From assembly GCA_030533445.1 (NCBI GenBank), contig CM060076.1, positions 8,433,501 to 8,497,500 on the forward strand: a stretch of 64,000 nucleotides of DNA. The letters run 5' to 3'. The DNA is from Cyprinodon diabolis. Lineage: Eukaryota > Chordata > Actinopteri > Cyprinodontiformes > Cyprinodontidae. Positions 53,836-64,000 of the stretch are shown here, in pieces. Numbering within the stretch: position 1 is the stretch's first letter; every line of letters starts with the position of its first letter. The position numbers and the translations under genes are program-made. The notes beneath the pieces were generated by a model. It made no database searches and was not told where the DNA came from. It was given only the letters and a program-made list of their open reading frames with translations.

Positions 53836-55235
53836 TTTGTTTAGAAAATATGCAAATTGGAATGGGCTAAGGGGTTTTAATGTAGATTCTGAACAGAAAA
53901 ACAGGAAACTGTAGTTTACACACATTAAGCAGCCAATCAGCTTTCTGTGTCTGCCCATTTATTGTTCTAAAGCTGAATTGAGTTTTGAAAAATCTATTAA
54001 ATCAGATTAATTCTAAATCTAAAATGGGCATGGACGATATGGCTAACAAAATCTAAACTTTAATTTTTTCTAAAAAATGCAATTAATGGATTTTTTTTTA
54101 TTTCTCACTCAAGTTTCATAATAAAAGCAACAAGCGACATATACTGTTTAAAAAAAAAACAATCTTTGATTTCAATCTTCCCCTCTTGGAGATGACCTTA
54201 AAAAATTCTAAGATGTGAAAAGTTATTGTTTTAAATTATTAAAATTATTGTAAAATAATGAAAATATAACATCCTGAATGTTTGCAGCTAGCTTTATAGT
54301 AAGCTAGTTTATCAGCTATGAGTACACATCTAAGAACAAACCAGTGATGAAATGATGTCACTCTAAGCTACTGTATGGAAGTGCAAGGAGAAAATTGTTA
54401 AAAATAATAATAATAAAAAAGATCCAGATCTCCTATTAATAAAATTGTCACAAACCAAAACTGTGATTACTTGATTTTATTAATTAATCACACGGCAATT
54501 TAAATGTTTAACTTTTCACGAAGAAGACATTTTAGTGCCAAACAGGCAAAGCTTCTTCCTAATAAATTACAGGTGAAAAATTTGCTACAGCTATGAGTAT
54601 GAACATTTCAATTACGAATGTGTGCAAAATTATGTCGATATTTCACTAATTTAAAAAATGCTAACTTTTGCAATTGTGGTATTTGTATGAAATAACAAAT
54701 ACAATTGAAATAGCATTTAAATATGTTTATTCACACGATAAAAAAACAAGGTAGCGGCAGATTTAAACATGAGGTAAATCCATCTTTCAGTGGGCAGCAT
54801 CATCTTCCAACTACCTCCTATGTTCATCTTTTTACAAGGTAGTAACGCCACTTGCAAATCAGATGAATCGTTTGCTTTAAAAAACAGTGTTTTAATTATA
54901 GTGCTGTCAAACAATATAAATTTTGATATGACCGGAAAACCATCTCATCAAAGTTTTAAAGCTTTTAATCAAAGAACATGAGTCTTTTTTTTTTTTATTG
55001 CAGCATTACCATTAAGCATTATTATTTTCCTCATTACAATTATTTGTTGTAGAATGAAAACGCTGCTATTGAGAATTTCAAAGCCTTTTCTCTTTGGCTT
55101 TTAACACCTATCAAGACAGTGGGCTTTATTTCATTCAAATTAGTTTTTAATCTTTTATTCCTTTTATCTTCTACCCAATTCTATTGAGTTTATTGTGTGA
55201 AAGTTATTTTTACCCACGTTTTAGACGTTTTGTTT
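53836..55235. other. Intergenic, nothing recognised
   Basis: Very AT-rich, no supported gene or repeat boundary. Confidence 0.4.
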
Positions 55236-55239
55236 TTTT

Positions 55240-55350
55240 ATCTGTACTATTTATGTTTTATTGATTTGTTGTTTTTTTTTTTGTACAGCAATTTGGTCAG
55301 CTGTGGTTATTTTTTAAGTGCTTAACAAATAAAATTGGATTGGACAAAAT
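55240..55350 (+). repeat. Short fish repeat tail
   Basis: Ends TTTGGTCAGCTGTGGTTATT then AAGTGCTTAACAAATAAAAT, the 3' part of a common fish repeat that terminates near its AATAAA. Confidence 0.5.
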
Positions 55351-56990
55351 ACTGTGAAAGCGTTAATTAAGCTTCTTATGATTTTCATCGTTATTTTGGA
55401 GGGTGAAAATGGGTTAATTTTTCAGAAAGATACCAGTTCATAGAGGTTATATTCGTGTCAACTTCCACAATATTTTATATATCATTCTAGTATGAATTTG
55501 ATCCAGTGTGTGTTTTGATACCACGGATGTTATATCAACAAAGAGTTCAGAGTTCATGTTTATAATTAGCAGTAATTTTTTCCTGGTGAAAGGTTAGGCA
55601 CCGCATTGAACTAACTTTGGGGATCAGACAGTTCCTTTAGGATCAGGAAAACCGTGTTTAGATTTCCAATTTAAAACATTTATCTTTCTGTCTTGTAAAT
55701 TTTGTCACTTTGTACTATCTCTCTCATTTATAAGCAATATAAAAATAACCTGTAAAGACAGGATGTTTGCATTATTCACACTGAGAGGAGGAACCACAGT
55801 AAGTAAATAAAATGAAATCCCCTTGCTTTACTATTTTGGTGCAACTCATCTGTGCACACTTTGTTTTGCACCCTCTCCTTCCCACCTGTCTGTCTAAATT
55901 CGCTCCTCTCTGCTCCTCTCGCCTCTTCTTCTTTGACACTAATAAGCAGTGAAAACTGTTGTGTACTGGAGTCCTGTGATGCCAGCAGTCATCTCAAGTA
56001 AAATCTCACAGGCGCGTCTCTACCATTAGCTTCACATGCAGCCTGCCAGTTTCAAACACTCCGGAGACACAAAGAGCCCTTGAAACATCTGATATGTGAC
56101 ATGTGAAAGCAGATATGTTAGCCGATCTAAGTAAATCACATGTAATGCTGCAGTTAACAGGTACTTCAAACACAGAGCTTAAGAGGGAACCTAGGTGTTT
56201 ACTAGCAGAGGCATATGTGGTCAAAGTTTCAAATACCTTTACACACAGTACATTTTCTGAAAGATAATTGTAAAAATTCAAAGTCAAACCCTTATAGCAA
56301 CACATTGTTTACTTAAATTGAATCAACCATTCACCAAAAAACATGCAAAAGTTACTTAGATACAAGATTTCTCGACAAATGTTTAAGTATTTTGCAATAT
56401 TAAGAACTTTTCAAATTACAGGCAGATTAGACATTAAGTGCAGGTTTCAAAAACCCATCCTTATCAAATATTTCCTTGAGGCATTTTCATGTGGCGCTAC
56501 TGCTAATACCAAAGCTGCAGGGAGATGAACCAACAGGTATACTCAATGGTATATAGTATAAGTACCATCTAAGAAACATAAGAAACAAATCATAAATTAG
56601 CCAAAATTTACAATATCATTATTACAATCATGGTGCCTCTGTTTGCCATCTCTACCATAACATAGGTCAAATTGAAGGTTAATTAAGCTTCTGGGCTTCT
56701 AGTGGAACCTGTTTTTTTCTCAAACAGACTCATTCATGAGGAGGATGCTTCATCATCACAACCATTTGCAACACTCATGCAATACAGTGGTTCAACAGTC
56801 TCTTAAACGTTTGATTGACAAACAGTGCAAAAAAAATCCCACAAAAATTACATTTGATCTCGATTAGATCTGCATTATTTCTACTATCGCACCCACCTAC
56901 AGCCGCTCCTCCACCATCGTAGCTAAAGCTTCATTAGAGTTTCACTCTTCCCGGACTCTTACTGCGTTCCCTGTCTCATCTTAACCAGTC
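55351..56990. other. Intergenic, nothing recognised
   Basis: No domain-bearing frame; the 99-residue minus frame at 56006-56305 lacks support. Confidence 0.4.
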
Positions 56991-56999
56991 CGGCAGAAG

Positions 57000-57150
57000 A
57001 CCTCCATGTTGAGCCTGGTTCTGCCAGAGGTTCCTTTCCAACGGGGAGATTTTCCTCTCCACTGTTGCTGCATGCTTGCTCATCATGGACAGGTTCCCTC
57101 AAACTGTGTCCAAACTGGACTTCCATCTTCCAGGTCCCTGAGTGAAGCTC
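57000..57150 (+). repeat. Common fish repeat fragment, same family as 8330-8650
   Basis: TGAGCCTGGTTCTGCCAGAG, TCCTCTCCACTGTTGCTGCA and TGCTCATCATGGACAGG are the complement and continuation of the block at about 8520-8580. Confidence 0.65.
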
Positions 57151-58470
57151 CATATTAGCTCATGCAGTCTACTGGATCTCTCCATAAAGCTCAGCATACC
57201 TTCTCGCTAACCATCAGTCTACAGACTGACAAACTTCATCTATCTCCACTCCACCACCTGTTTAAGGCCTGGGGGGAAACAGCCCTATTCTTTGCTCCTG
57301 TTCATGGATATCCAAATTTTATCAAAATTCAGTGCTATGTTTCCTGCCGAGGTCTGAGTGCCAAAGGCAAAGTAATTGTATCAATAAATTTCTCCTAATT
57401 GTCTTTTTTGTTCGTGTGAGTTTTTCGGATTGGAGTAAGATTTCTTCCACTTTTACAGAAATAAGTATTTTTAAATGAATTGAAGGATAATTAACTGAGT
57501 ATTTTTATAGATATTAAAATGCCAAGCATTGTTTCATATAATGTAGGTTCAGTAAGAAGTTGAGCAAAAAAGTAAAATTAGGATACTTGTCAAAAGAGAT
57601 CGGCATCTACCTAAAACTATAAAATGATCATATTTATTGGTTCCATATAGGACATCCTTTTGAGACACCTGGCTCACACAGGCAGAAACTGAAAGCAGTT
57701 TTAGAAAATTTGCATCACATTTGGATGGAAACACAACTAGTAATGTGTATTTAAACACCAGAAGTATGATTAAAAATTACATTACTGTCAGTGAATAATA
57801 AGTATATGGAGAAATATGCATGTACCTATATAAAATTATTGTTCAGGCCTATTCCATTATTTGCAGCCCTATAAATGATTAACACTACAATTGTTTTTCA
57901 CACTACATTTTGTTATTCTGTGCTCATTTTATTTCTAGTGCAAATACTGAAGATAGAATTATCTAATCTGCTGTTCTTTTATTGCTATACTGCATGTTAA
58001 AAGCTACATGTTTCACCTGGATCAGAGTAGTACCTTTGAGAGATACATGTCTTGCCCGACTGAAGGGGCTACAGGGGACGGATGCTATCAATCGTCTTAT
58101 ATACTAAAAGGCGAGACGGGAAAGAAAGTTTACAACAAAACAGAAGACAACTGTATAAAAATCTACCAATATTTAGTAGAAAGAACATGCTAAAAACTCT
58201 ATTCCTAAACTAGCTGTACTTGTCAATATGTGAGAGTATACCAAATCTGTAACATCAGAGTACCCAGTCTTTTAAGATCATTGATACCCAAAGTGGGGGT
58301 CATTGACCAACCAGTATGGGGTTTTTAGATCCACTGCAGAAATTAAACTAAGCACTTATGTTAAAGCACTTCTAAATATGAAAGCAACTCTTAAAAATTT
58401 ACAAAACTAACTACTTTGGTTGATAGTGCATTTTTTTGTATTATTAGCTCAATTGATAATCGATTTGCAG
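57151..58470. other. Intergenic, nothing recognised
   Basis: AT-rich non-coding DNA. Confidence 0.4.
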
Positions 58471-58479
58471 AAGTAATTG

Positions 58480-58860
58480 TGTACTCAACCAATAGTTTGG
58501 GTTATGAGTCGAGTCCTGTGGGTCTTTGTAGGTGCCATTCTTTTGGTTCTGTTTAAGTTTTCTTTTTTAAGTTTTTATTGGTCTGATTTCCATTTTGTGT
58601 TGTTCTCGTTGTTTTTGGTTGTATTTGAGTTTTTACCCTCTGTAGCCCCCTTGTGTCAGTCTCCTTCCCCCAGCTCCCTTCTAGATGCTTCCATCCACAC
58701 CTATTCCTTGTCTGCTGATTAGCCCAGTCTTTGTTCAGTCTCCCATTTATACTCCTCATCTTCAGTTACTCCTTGCTGGTTTCTTGTTGTTTCTTGCTTG
58801 TGTGTTTCCCTGACGTCTTCTGGTTTTCTGTATTTTTGGATTTTGCTAATTTATGCTTTT
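58480..58860 (+). repeat. Probable decayed LTR remnant
   Basis: T/C-rich text with CTGATTAGCCCAGTCTTTGT, CCCATTTATACTCCTCATCT and TTGCTTGTGTGTTTCCCTGA resembles the U3/R part of fish LTRs. No TG/CA ends or duplication could be found. Confidence 0.35.
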
Positions 58861-60412
58861 TTATTATATGTGAAAATCTGATTTAAATTTTCTGTAAAGC
58901 ATGGCCAATTTCTGAGAACCATACCAGTGTCTAATTGCAGAATGTTTTACATTTTACTGCAATCAGGTCACCTGTGCAAAAATTTTTTTAAATCAACCCA
59001 AAAATTAAACATCAAGTCCCAAAAAGATCCAGTAGCCTGTGTCAAAGTTGTTCAGGAAAAAAGAGCTAAAGACTACAGATAATTATATCACTAGTGTGTA
59101 ACTTGATGGTTTGTATAAGTCAAATTTCAATTCTCTTACAAACACATTATGTGAAAATGTGGAAATTAGTCTTCAGCAGCACTCAGCGTAGAAAGAATCC
59201 AGATGGTGACCTTTCCCCTTTCAGCTGCCAGACTGTATCCTGTTTTAAGTCTGATGATCACGGTTCATCCCCTTGATTTTAGTTAAAGCTTATTCTCTGT
59301 TTGAAGCTGAATTTTTTTGTATCTTGTCTCCTGATAACACAGTTTCCAAGGCTTTTAGCCAATTTCGACTTTTTTCATTACCCTCACGTGTGTTGTCCTT
59401 TAAAACTCATGGCCCTTTTTCTACCCTTGTCTCAACAGATATTTAATTTTGTCTTCTTGTGTAATTTAGTGCACATTTTCTCTTGCTTTATAATCATTTA
59501 ACATCTTTACTTATTATGCTGATTATATGGGTTAAAAATTGTTTGATTTGACTAACCAGTTTTTATATTTTCTCCTCCAAATAATCTATGTTAAACCTTA
59601 GGCATCGAAAATAAAAAAATATTTTTGACTTGAATAAAGTCCCTCAGGCACTATTGGTAATTATTAATAAGAAATGGGTTTGGAGCACCATGTTAGGAAA
59701 AGTTATCTGAGAATTTTCTTCAGCTTCCTAGTCTTGTTACGATTTAATAGTTAAAAAAAATATACATATATTGTCCATTCTGCTTTTAGAGAAATAACTA
59801 ACACATAAAATACATTTAAAACAACAGGCAATATGTTCTTGTCTGGCTGTCTCAGAAGTTCATTCCAAGTGCAGATCACAGCATCCTAAAAAGATTTCTA
59901 ATTCCCCTCAAATTGTCCCAATGGAACATGAATCGTTGCTACTACTTATGTAAAACTGCTTCCGTTTTACATAATATCTAATAATGACACCAGATAGCAC
60001 CTCCTTCTTGTCCACTTTTGAAGTGTGGAAAGCAGGGCAAGAGAGACATGAACCTAGCACAGCTAAATTCAAGACGACTCAAGACTATTCAGCCACAGTA
60101 GGTTGTGCAAATAATGTTGAAGGATGACTAGGCTTCTTGGGTATTGTTGAAAACATTTTTTATGCTTCATGACAGAAATCACAAAAACTCTCAGTTTCCG
60201 TGATACTTTTCTAATGAGCGAAAGGAAGCAGAAAGAAGATGAAATCTTGTTTTGTTCCCCCCTAATTTATTTATCTGGTCTGCTTCTCTTATTGACTTTT
60301 ATATTTGCAGGCTGCCGACATAACATATCAAACCCTGCACTCTGTTTTGGTAACTCTGCAAACTCTCGTGGCCAGTTCAGGAACCCCAGAGTAAACGTGG
60401 ACTTAACATTTA
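58861..60412. other. Intergenic, nothing recognised
   Basis: No gene or clear repeat was identified. Confidence 0.4.
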
Positions 60413-60450
60413 CCTATTAGTACACCGTAATACAACGGTGTACTAATAGG
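60413..60450. repeat. 15-bp perfect hairpin
   Basis: Arms CCTATTAGTACACCG (60413-60427) and its exact complement (60436-60450) flank an 8-base loop. There is no T-run to make it a polymerase III end and no element around it that I can define. Confidence 0.85.
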
Positions 60451-61640
60451 TTTGGAAGAAGAAAATTCTTTTGAGGAGAAAGGACTCATTGTTTCTTATT
60501 ACTTTCATCATAGTTGACAATGAGAGAGAGATTTTGATTAATTTTACATTAAATTTCCGACTTATTGCTCCTTTAACTTCTAAGGGAGGTAAAAACTATA
60601 CAAAAACCAAAACCATGACTTTTTCAGTTATTTGTTTGGGATAGATATTGAATTTATTTTATTTATTTTTTGGGGGAAAGAGGACAAAGGACATGTTTGA
60701 TGTAAACGAAACAAAGGAACATATTAAAAAAAATGTTATGGAATTGTTATAGTTTAGGTATGGTTAAGGTATGGTTTGCAGGAGCAGACCAGATAATCAT
60801 TACAGTACCCACCTTGATTTCTACCATATATAGAAGATGGAAAAATATGAAACCATTTGAAAAATATTTTTAAAAAGTAGAGCAAAGCTGCTATTATATA
60901 ATGGGAATCCTAGGCTGAAACAGAGCCTAGATCTTTTGACTTTTTACTTCGTTGTTTAGTAGATTAGATAAGCCAAAGTGTGAGTCAAAAAACACTAATC
61001 AGAACGAAAGAGTAGTGATACACTTTTTTTCCTGAGGGTTAGCTTTAAAGATGTTCTTCACTGACAACTCGTGCTTTTAGACGTGTGATTGCAGCAAACA
61101 CATTGCATTCACCCCCTCACCCGTCCGTCATGTCTTCATTTAAAACCGCTGTCGCTCATCCTCCATATATCAAGTTATCTTTTTGCTTCATAAAGAAAAT
61201 CCCCTTAAGCAAAAGGAAAAATGAACACTGCTTCCCTACTTGTATACAGCCAAACTTCAATTATGATTTCAAAATTATTTTCCTTTAAATAAATTAGTTT
61301 TCCTAAATGCATTATTTTAGAGCAACATCCCTATAGTTGAGCAGCACTGCTTCTTCATATCTTATTTGCATCAAACTCTGCAAAACATATAAAACATCAA
61401 ATTCCAGTCTGGCAAATTTGCATGTTTGCTTGTATGCATGTTTCTCTCAGTGCATACAAGAAAATGTGTCAGTGGAATGATGGGATCAAGGTCTGAAACA
61501 AAATCTGCAAACCATAATCTGCATATATATAATAAAATTAAATATATACTGGTAAGTTTGTCTCATTAATAAAATATTGTTCTAAATATAATCAACGTAA
61601 TTTCTAAAAACAATCATGAGCCAGTTAGCAAGTCAGACAT
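60451..61640. other. Intergenic, nothing recognised
   Basis: AT-rich non-coding DNA without supported features. Confidence 0.4.
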
Positions 61641-61643
61641 GTA

Positions 61644-61866
61644 CGGAAGAGGATTAGGGCCAGTGGGAAAAAAAAATGAATTTCAGTTTAGTATGGGAAA
61701 AAAGTCAGAATTCCGAGAAAAAGTCAAAATTCTGAGATTAAAGACATTAAAGTTAGAATTCTGAGATTAAAGTCAGAATTCTGACTTTTTTCCCATACTA
61801 AACTGAAATAAAATTCAAAAATCAGTTAACTCTTTTTTTTTTTCCACTGGCCCTAATCCTCTTCCG
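61644..61866. mobile_element. Foldback MITE with TA flanks (223 bp)
   Basis: The ends CGGAAGAGGATTAGGGCCAG and its complement are perfect inverted repeats. They extend, after an indel, through TTTCAGTTTAGTATGGGAAA. TA lies on both sides (61642-61643, 61867-61868), suggesting a Tc1/mariner-type target. The centre is built of repeated AAAGTCAGAATTCTGAGA units. Confidence 0.85.
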
Positions 61867-61868
61867 TA

Positions 61869-63400
61869 GACATGAGTAGAGAGAATTGCATATATTTTGA
61901 AATAAAGTTTGTTCTTATCAAAATCGTATATCAGAATCCTAAACTCATCATGCTACTGCTTAGCCTTCATCTGGACTTTGGTCACAAACAACAACACATG
62001 ACATTCTGGCCTAGTGGCAAATTTAATTTTCTTTTTCTGGTGACAAAAAGAACACTTTAAAATGCTTAAAAATTATCATTTGCAGTAGAAACAACCTTTT
62101 TCCTCCAAAAAAAAAAAACAAACAAAAAAACCCTATTTCTTATACTTAGACAAAACCATTTTCTTACATCACCTCTGGTTTACTGAACAACGTAAATGTC
62201 AGTTCACCTTCAGGTCTGACACAAAGATGTATTCATGTTGCATCAGATATTAATAAGTTAACAAATGGCATTTCATAAAATCCGCCATCCCTTCAATGTC
62301 ATTAAAAGGCAAGGATTCCCTGTATCAAGCAGTTTTGGTTGGATGCGCTAAATGTCAGAATTAATTGAACACTGTCCCACTTTTCTAAAGAGACTTATTA
62401 AATTTATTTAGAGTGATGTGCCGTGTAACAGCAGCAGCAAAACAGTTTCCAAACTTTTTCCCTCATCCTGAGCACTTGCCTGAGTAGATTTTCAAAGCAG
62501 TTTATCTATATGCATGTTTTATTTTGTTACTATATTCTGACCAAAATAGCAGACAGACAAAGTTTACCTGGTTTCAATATAAGGGGGGAAAAAACCCTGC
62601 TGTGATAAGGCTTACTGCAGCTCTGTGGAAAATGTGTCATGCTTCTCTGTGAGTGAGCAGCAGGAGGCAACAAATACGTGTTCCCACATTCAGTGCACAG
62701 AGCAAAATAATGATAAAAAAAAGAGAACAGAAGAACTCAATTCACAGAGTCAGAAAGAGCTGGAGTGGTAGCAACCCCTTTAACAAACACACGCTGTCCC
62801 TAAATGAAATGTCCTTGTCATCCGGTGTGTGTTGGTTTAAGGGTTGACAGTAGGCCATTCCATCTCTGTGTAGCAGAGACAGCTGCTTCATTGTCTGCTG
62901 TACAATAGTGATTAGGAGGGTAACAAAGACAGAAGGAAAGCGAATGAATCTTATTGTGTTCAATACAATGGTGCTTTATAAGAATAAAAGACAGAAAGAA
63001 AGATAAAAAGAGGATTTGATGTCAGCTGTTGTCCCAAAAGTATTTTTGGTACTCGGCTTATAGAAGAAAAGAGGGAAGATTTAACTGCAGATTGAAATAA
63101 TCTTAGGTAGTGGAAATTACATGTGAGCATTCATTTTTGTGTGCAAAGAATAAAAAATATTCTTACCTTAAAAATGCACAGAATCGGTATGGCATAAGGT
63201 TTGATTTTATTTAATTGTTCTAAGAGGTTTAACTATCATGTGCACTTATTGAATGTATAAGCCAAGGCGAATTATGGAAATAAAGACGCCATACTTTGCC
63301 TTATTGGCACACAATCTACTTAAAGAGGACTTTAACTTTTTCTACTGTTTTTGCTTGATGTTGTAAAAGCTTGCCAGTTACTCTTACACTATGATTGAAG
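61869..63400. other. Intergenic, nothing recognised
   Basis: No gene seen. 62650-62930 is slightly less AT-rich and could be constrained, but nothing specific supports this. Confidence 0.35.
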
Positions 63401-63439
63401 ATGTCAGACTTCAGAATTGAAAGATTTTTCCTTTTCAGA

Positions 63440-64000
63440 GGGGTCTAATACCCCTTCCCACTGGCCAAATGGGCCGTTTAAATCTGGGTACAATCGGCTT
63501 TTAGTGGCAGCGGGAAGGGCACGCTGATCCGTGTTAACTCGCGTCAACAGTTGGCAAGTGACCCGGGTAAAAATCCCGGGTAAAAAGCCCCAACCAGCTA
63601 AATTAAATGATACCATTGAGCTCAATGAACAAACGTCACAACCAGTCATGTCTAATCTAACACGCCAAAAGAACTTTGATAAACATTTATACACTCTGTG
63701 TGTACAAAATGACAATAAAGTCTGTCTAAGTCTAAGTCCTTGCTCCCTTCCATTTTGCTCTCCATTCTGTACTTGCCTGATTTCAGTTGCACTGATCACA
63801 TCATCAACACTAATTCATTGCTAACCATGATGGTGTCACCAGACATGCAGCAGTGTGGGGACAAATTCCATGCAGCTTGAAATCAGGTTCAAATCCTGGC
63901 TTTTTTTGGTAATGGGAAGGGATCCAAATGCCTATTGTCAGCAGCTGACCCATGTTAGAAAAACCCATGCTATCCTACTCATTTCAGTGGGAAAGAGGCT
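63440..64000. repeat. Interspersed repeat fragments at the window end
   Basis: 63692-63740 (GTGTACAAAATGACAATAAA, then GTCTGTCTAAGTCTAAGTC) repeats the end of the LINE-like piece at 29738-29782. Around it, CCTTCCCACTGGCCAAATGG, AAATCCCGGGTAAAAAGCCC and TGGGAAGGGATCCAAATGCC suggest another element that continues beyond the window. Confidence 0.45.

Overview
The window is vertebrate nuclear DNA from a teleost fish, most likely a percomorph (acanthomorph). It carries a tandem array of piscidin-type antimicrobial peptide genes, a near-full-length Rex3 retrotransposon and many fish-type transposon remnants. Genes have split exons with GT-AG introns, TATA boxes and AATAAA signals. The background is AT-rich, with long TA microsatellites. 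No rRNA, tRNA, CRISPR or bacterial-type operon was seen.

Region 1 (about 1-21.5 kb) is the functional core: four piscidin-like genes in the same direction (coding spans 1504-3184, 6296-7520, 10348-11872, 15319-16071) plus a fifth, broken copy (about 20.2-21.5 kb). Each gene has a short non-coding exon 1, an exon 2 with the 22-residue signal peptide and most of the cationic helix, a small exon 3 (31 or 37 nt) and an exon 4 with a Gln/Asn/Pro-rich tail. Intron phases are identical in all four (phase 1, then phase 2). Predicted precursors are 74, 79, 60 and 83 residues. Copies 2-4 share a core promoter with CCAACCCAC exactly 22 bp upstream of a TATA-like box. Copies 3, 4 and 5 also share a C/EBP-like TGATTGCAAAAGGCA box. 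Copy 3 has lost the intron 1 acceptor AG. Copy 5 has lost most of exon 2 and has a solo LTR inside its promoter.

Region 2 (about 21.5-64 kb) has no host gene I recognise. It is a repeat-rich desert: five solo LTRs with perfect 5-bp target-site duplications (one of them in copy 5), hAT elements with 8-bp duplications (including one nest), three TTAA-flanked piggyBac-like MITEs, a Rex3 copy with an uninterrupted endonuclease/reverse transcriptase frame (36.15-39.5 kb) with a decayed Rex3 piece beside it, two copies of a Tc1-like element, and fragments of other LINEs. BEL/Pao and LINE fragments also lie inside the piscidin cluster at 8.7-9.4 kb. A few non-repetitive, less AT-rich stretches (24.96-25.57, 31.84-32.2, 50.0-50.3 kb) look like possible conserved non-coding elements, and 22.16-22.31 kb looks like a CpG-type promoter.

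The peptides are expected to be secreted, membrane-active innate defence effectors. The copies differ in charge, helix length and tail, and they stand at different stages of use or decay. That pattern fits a birth-and-death cluster being rearranged by mobile DNA.
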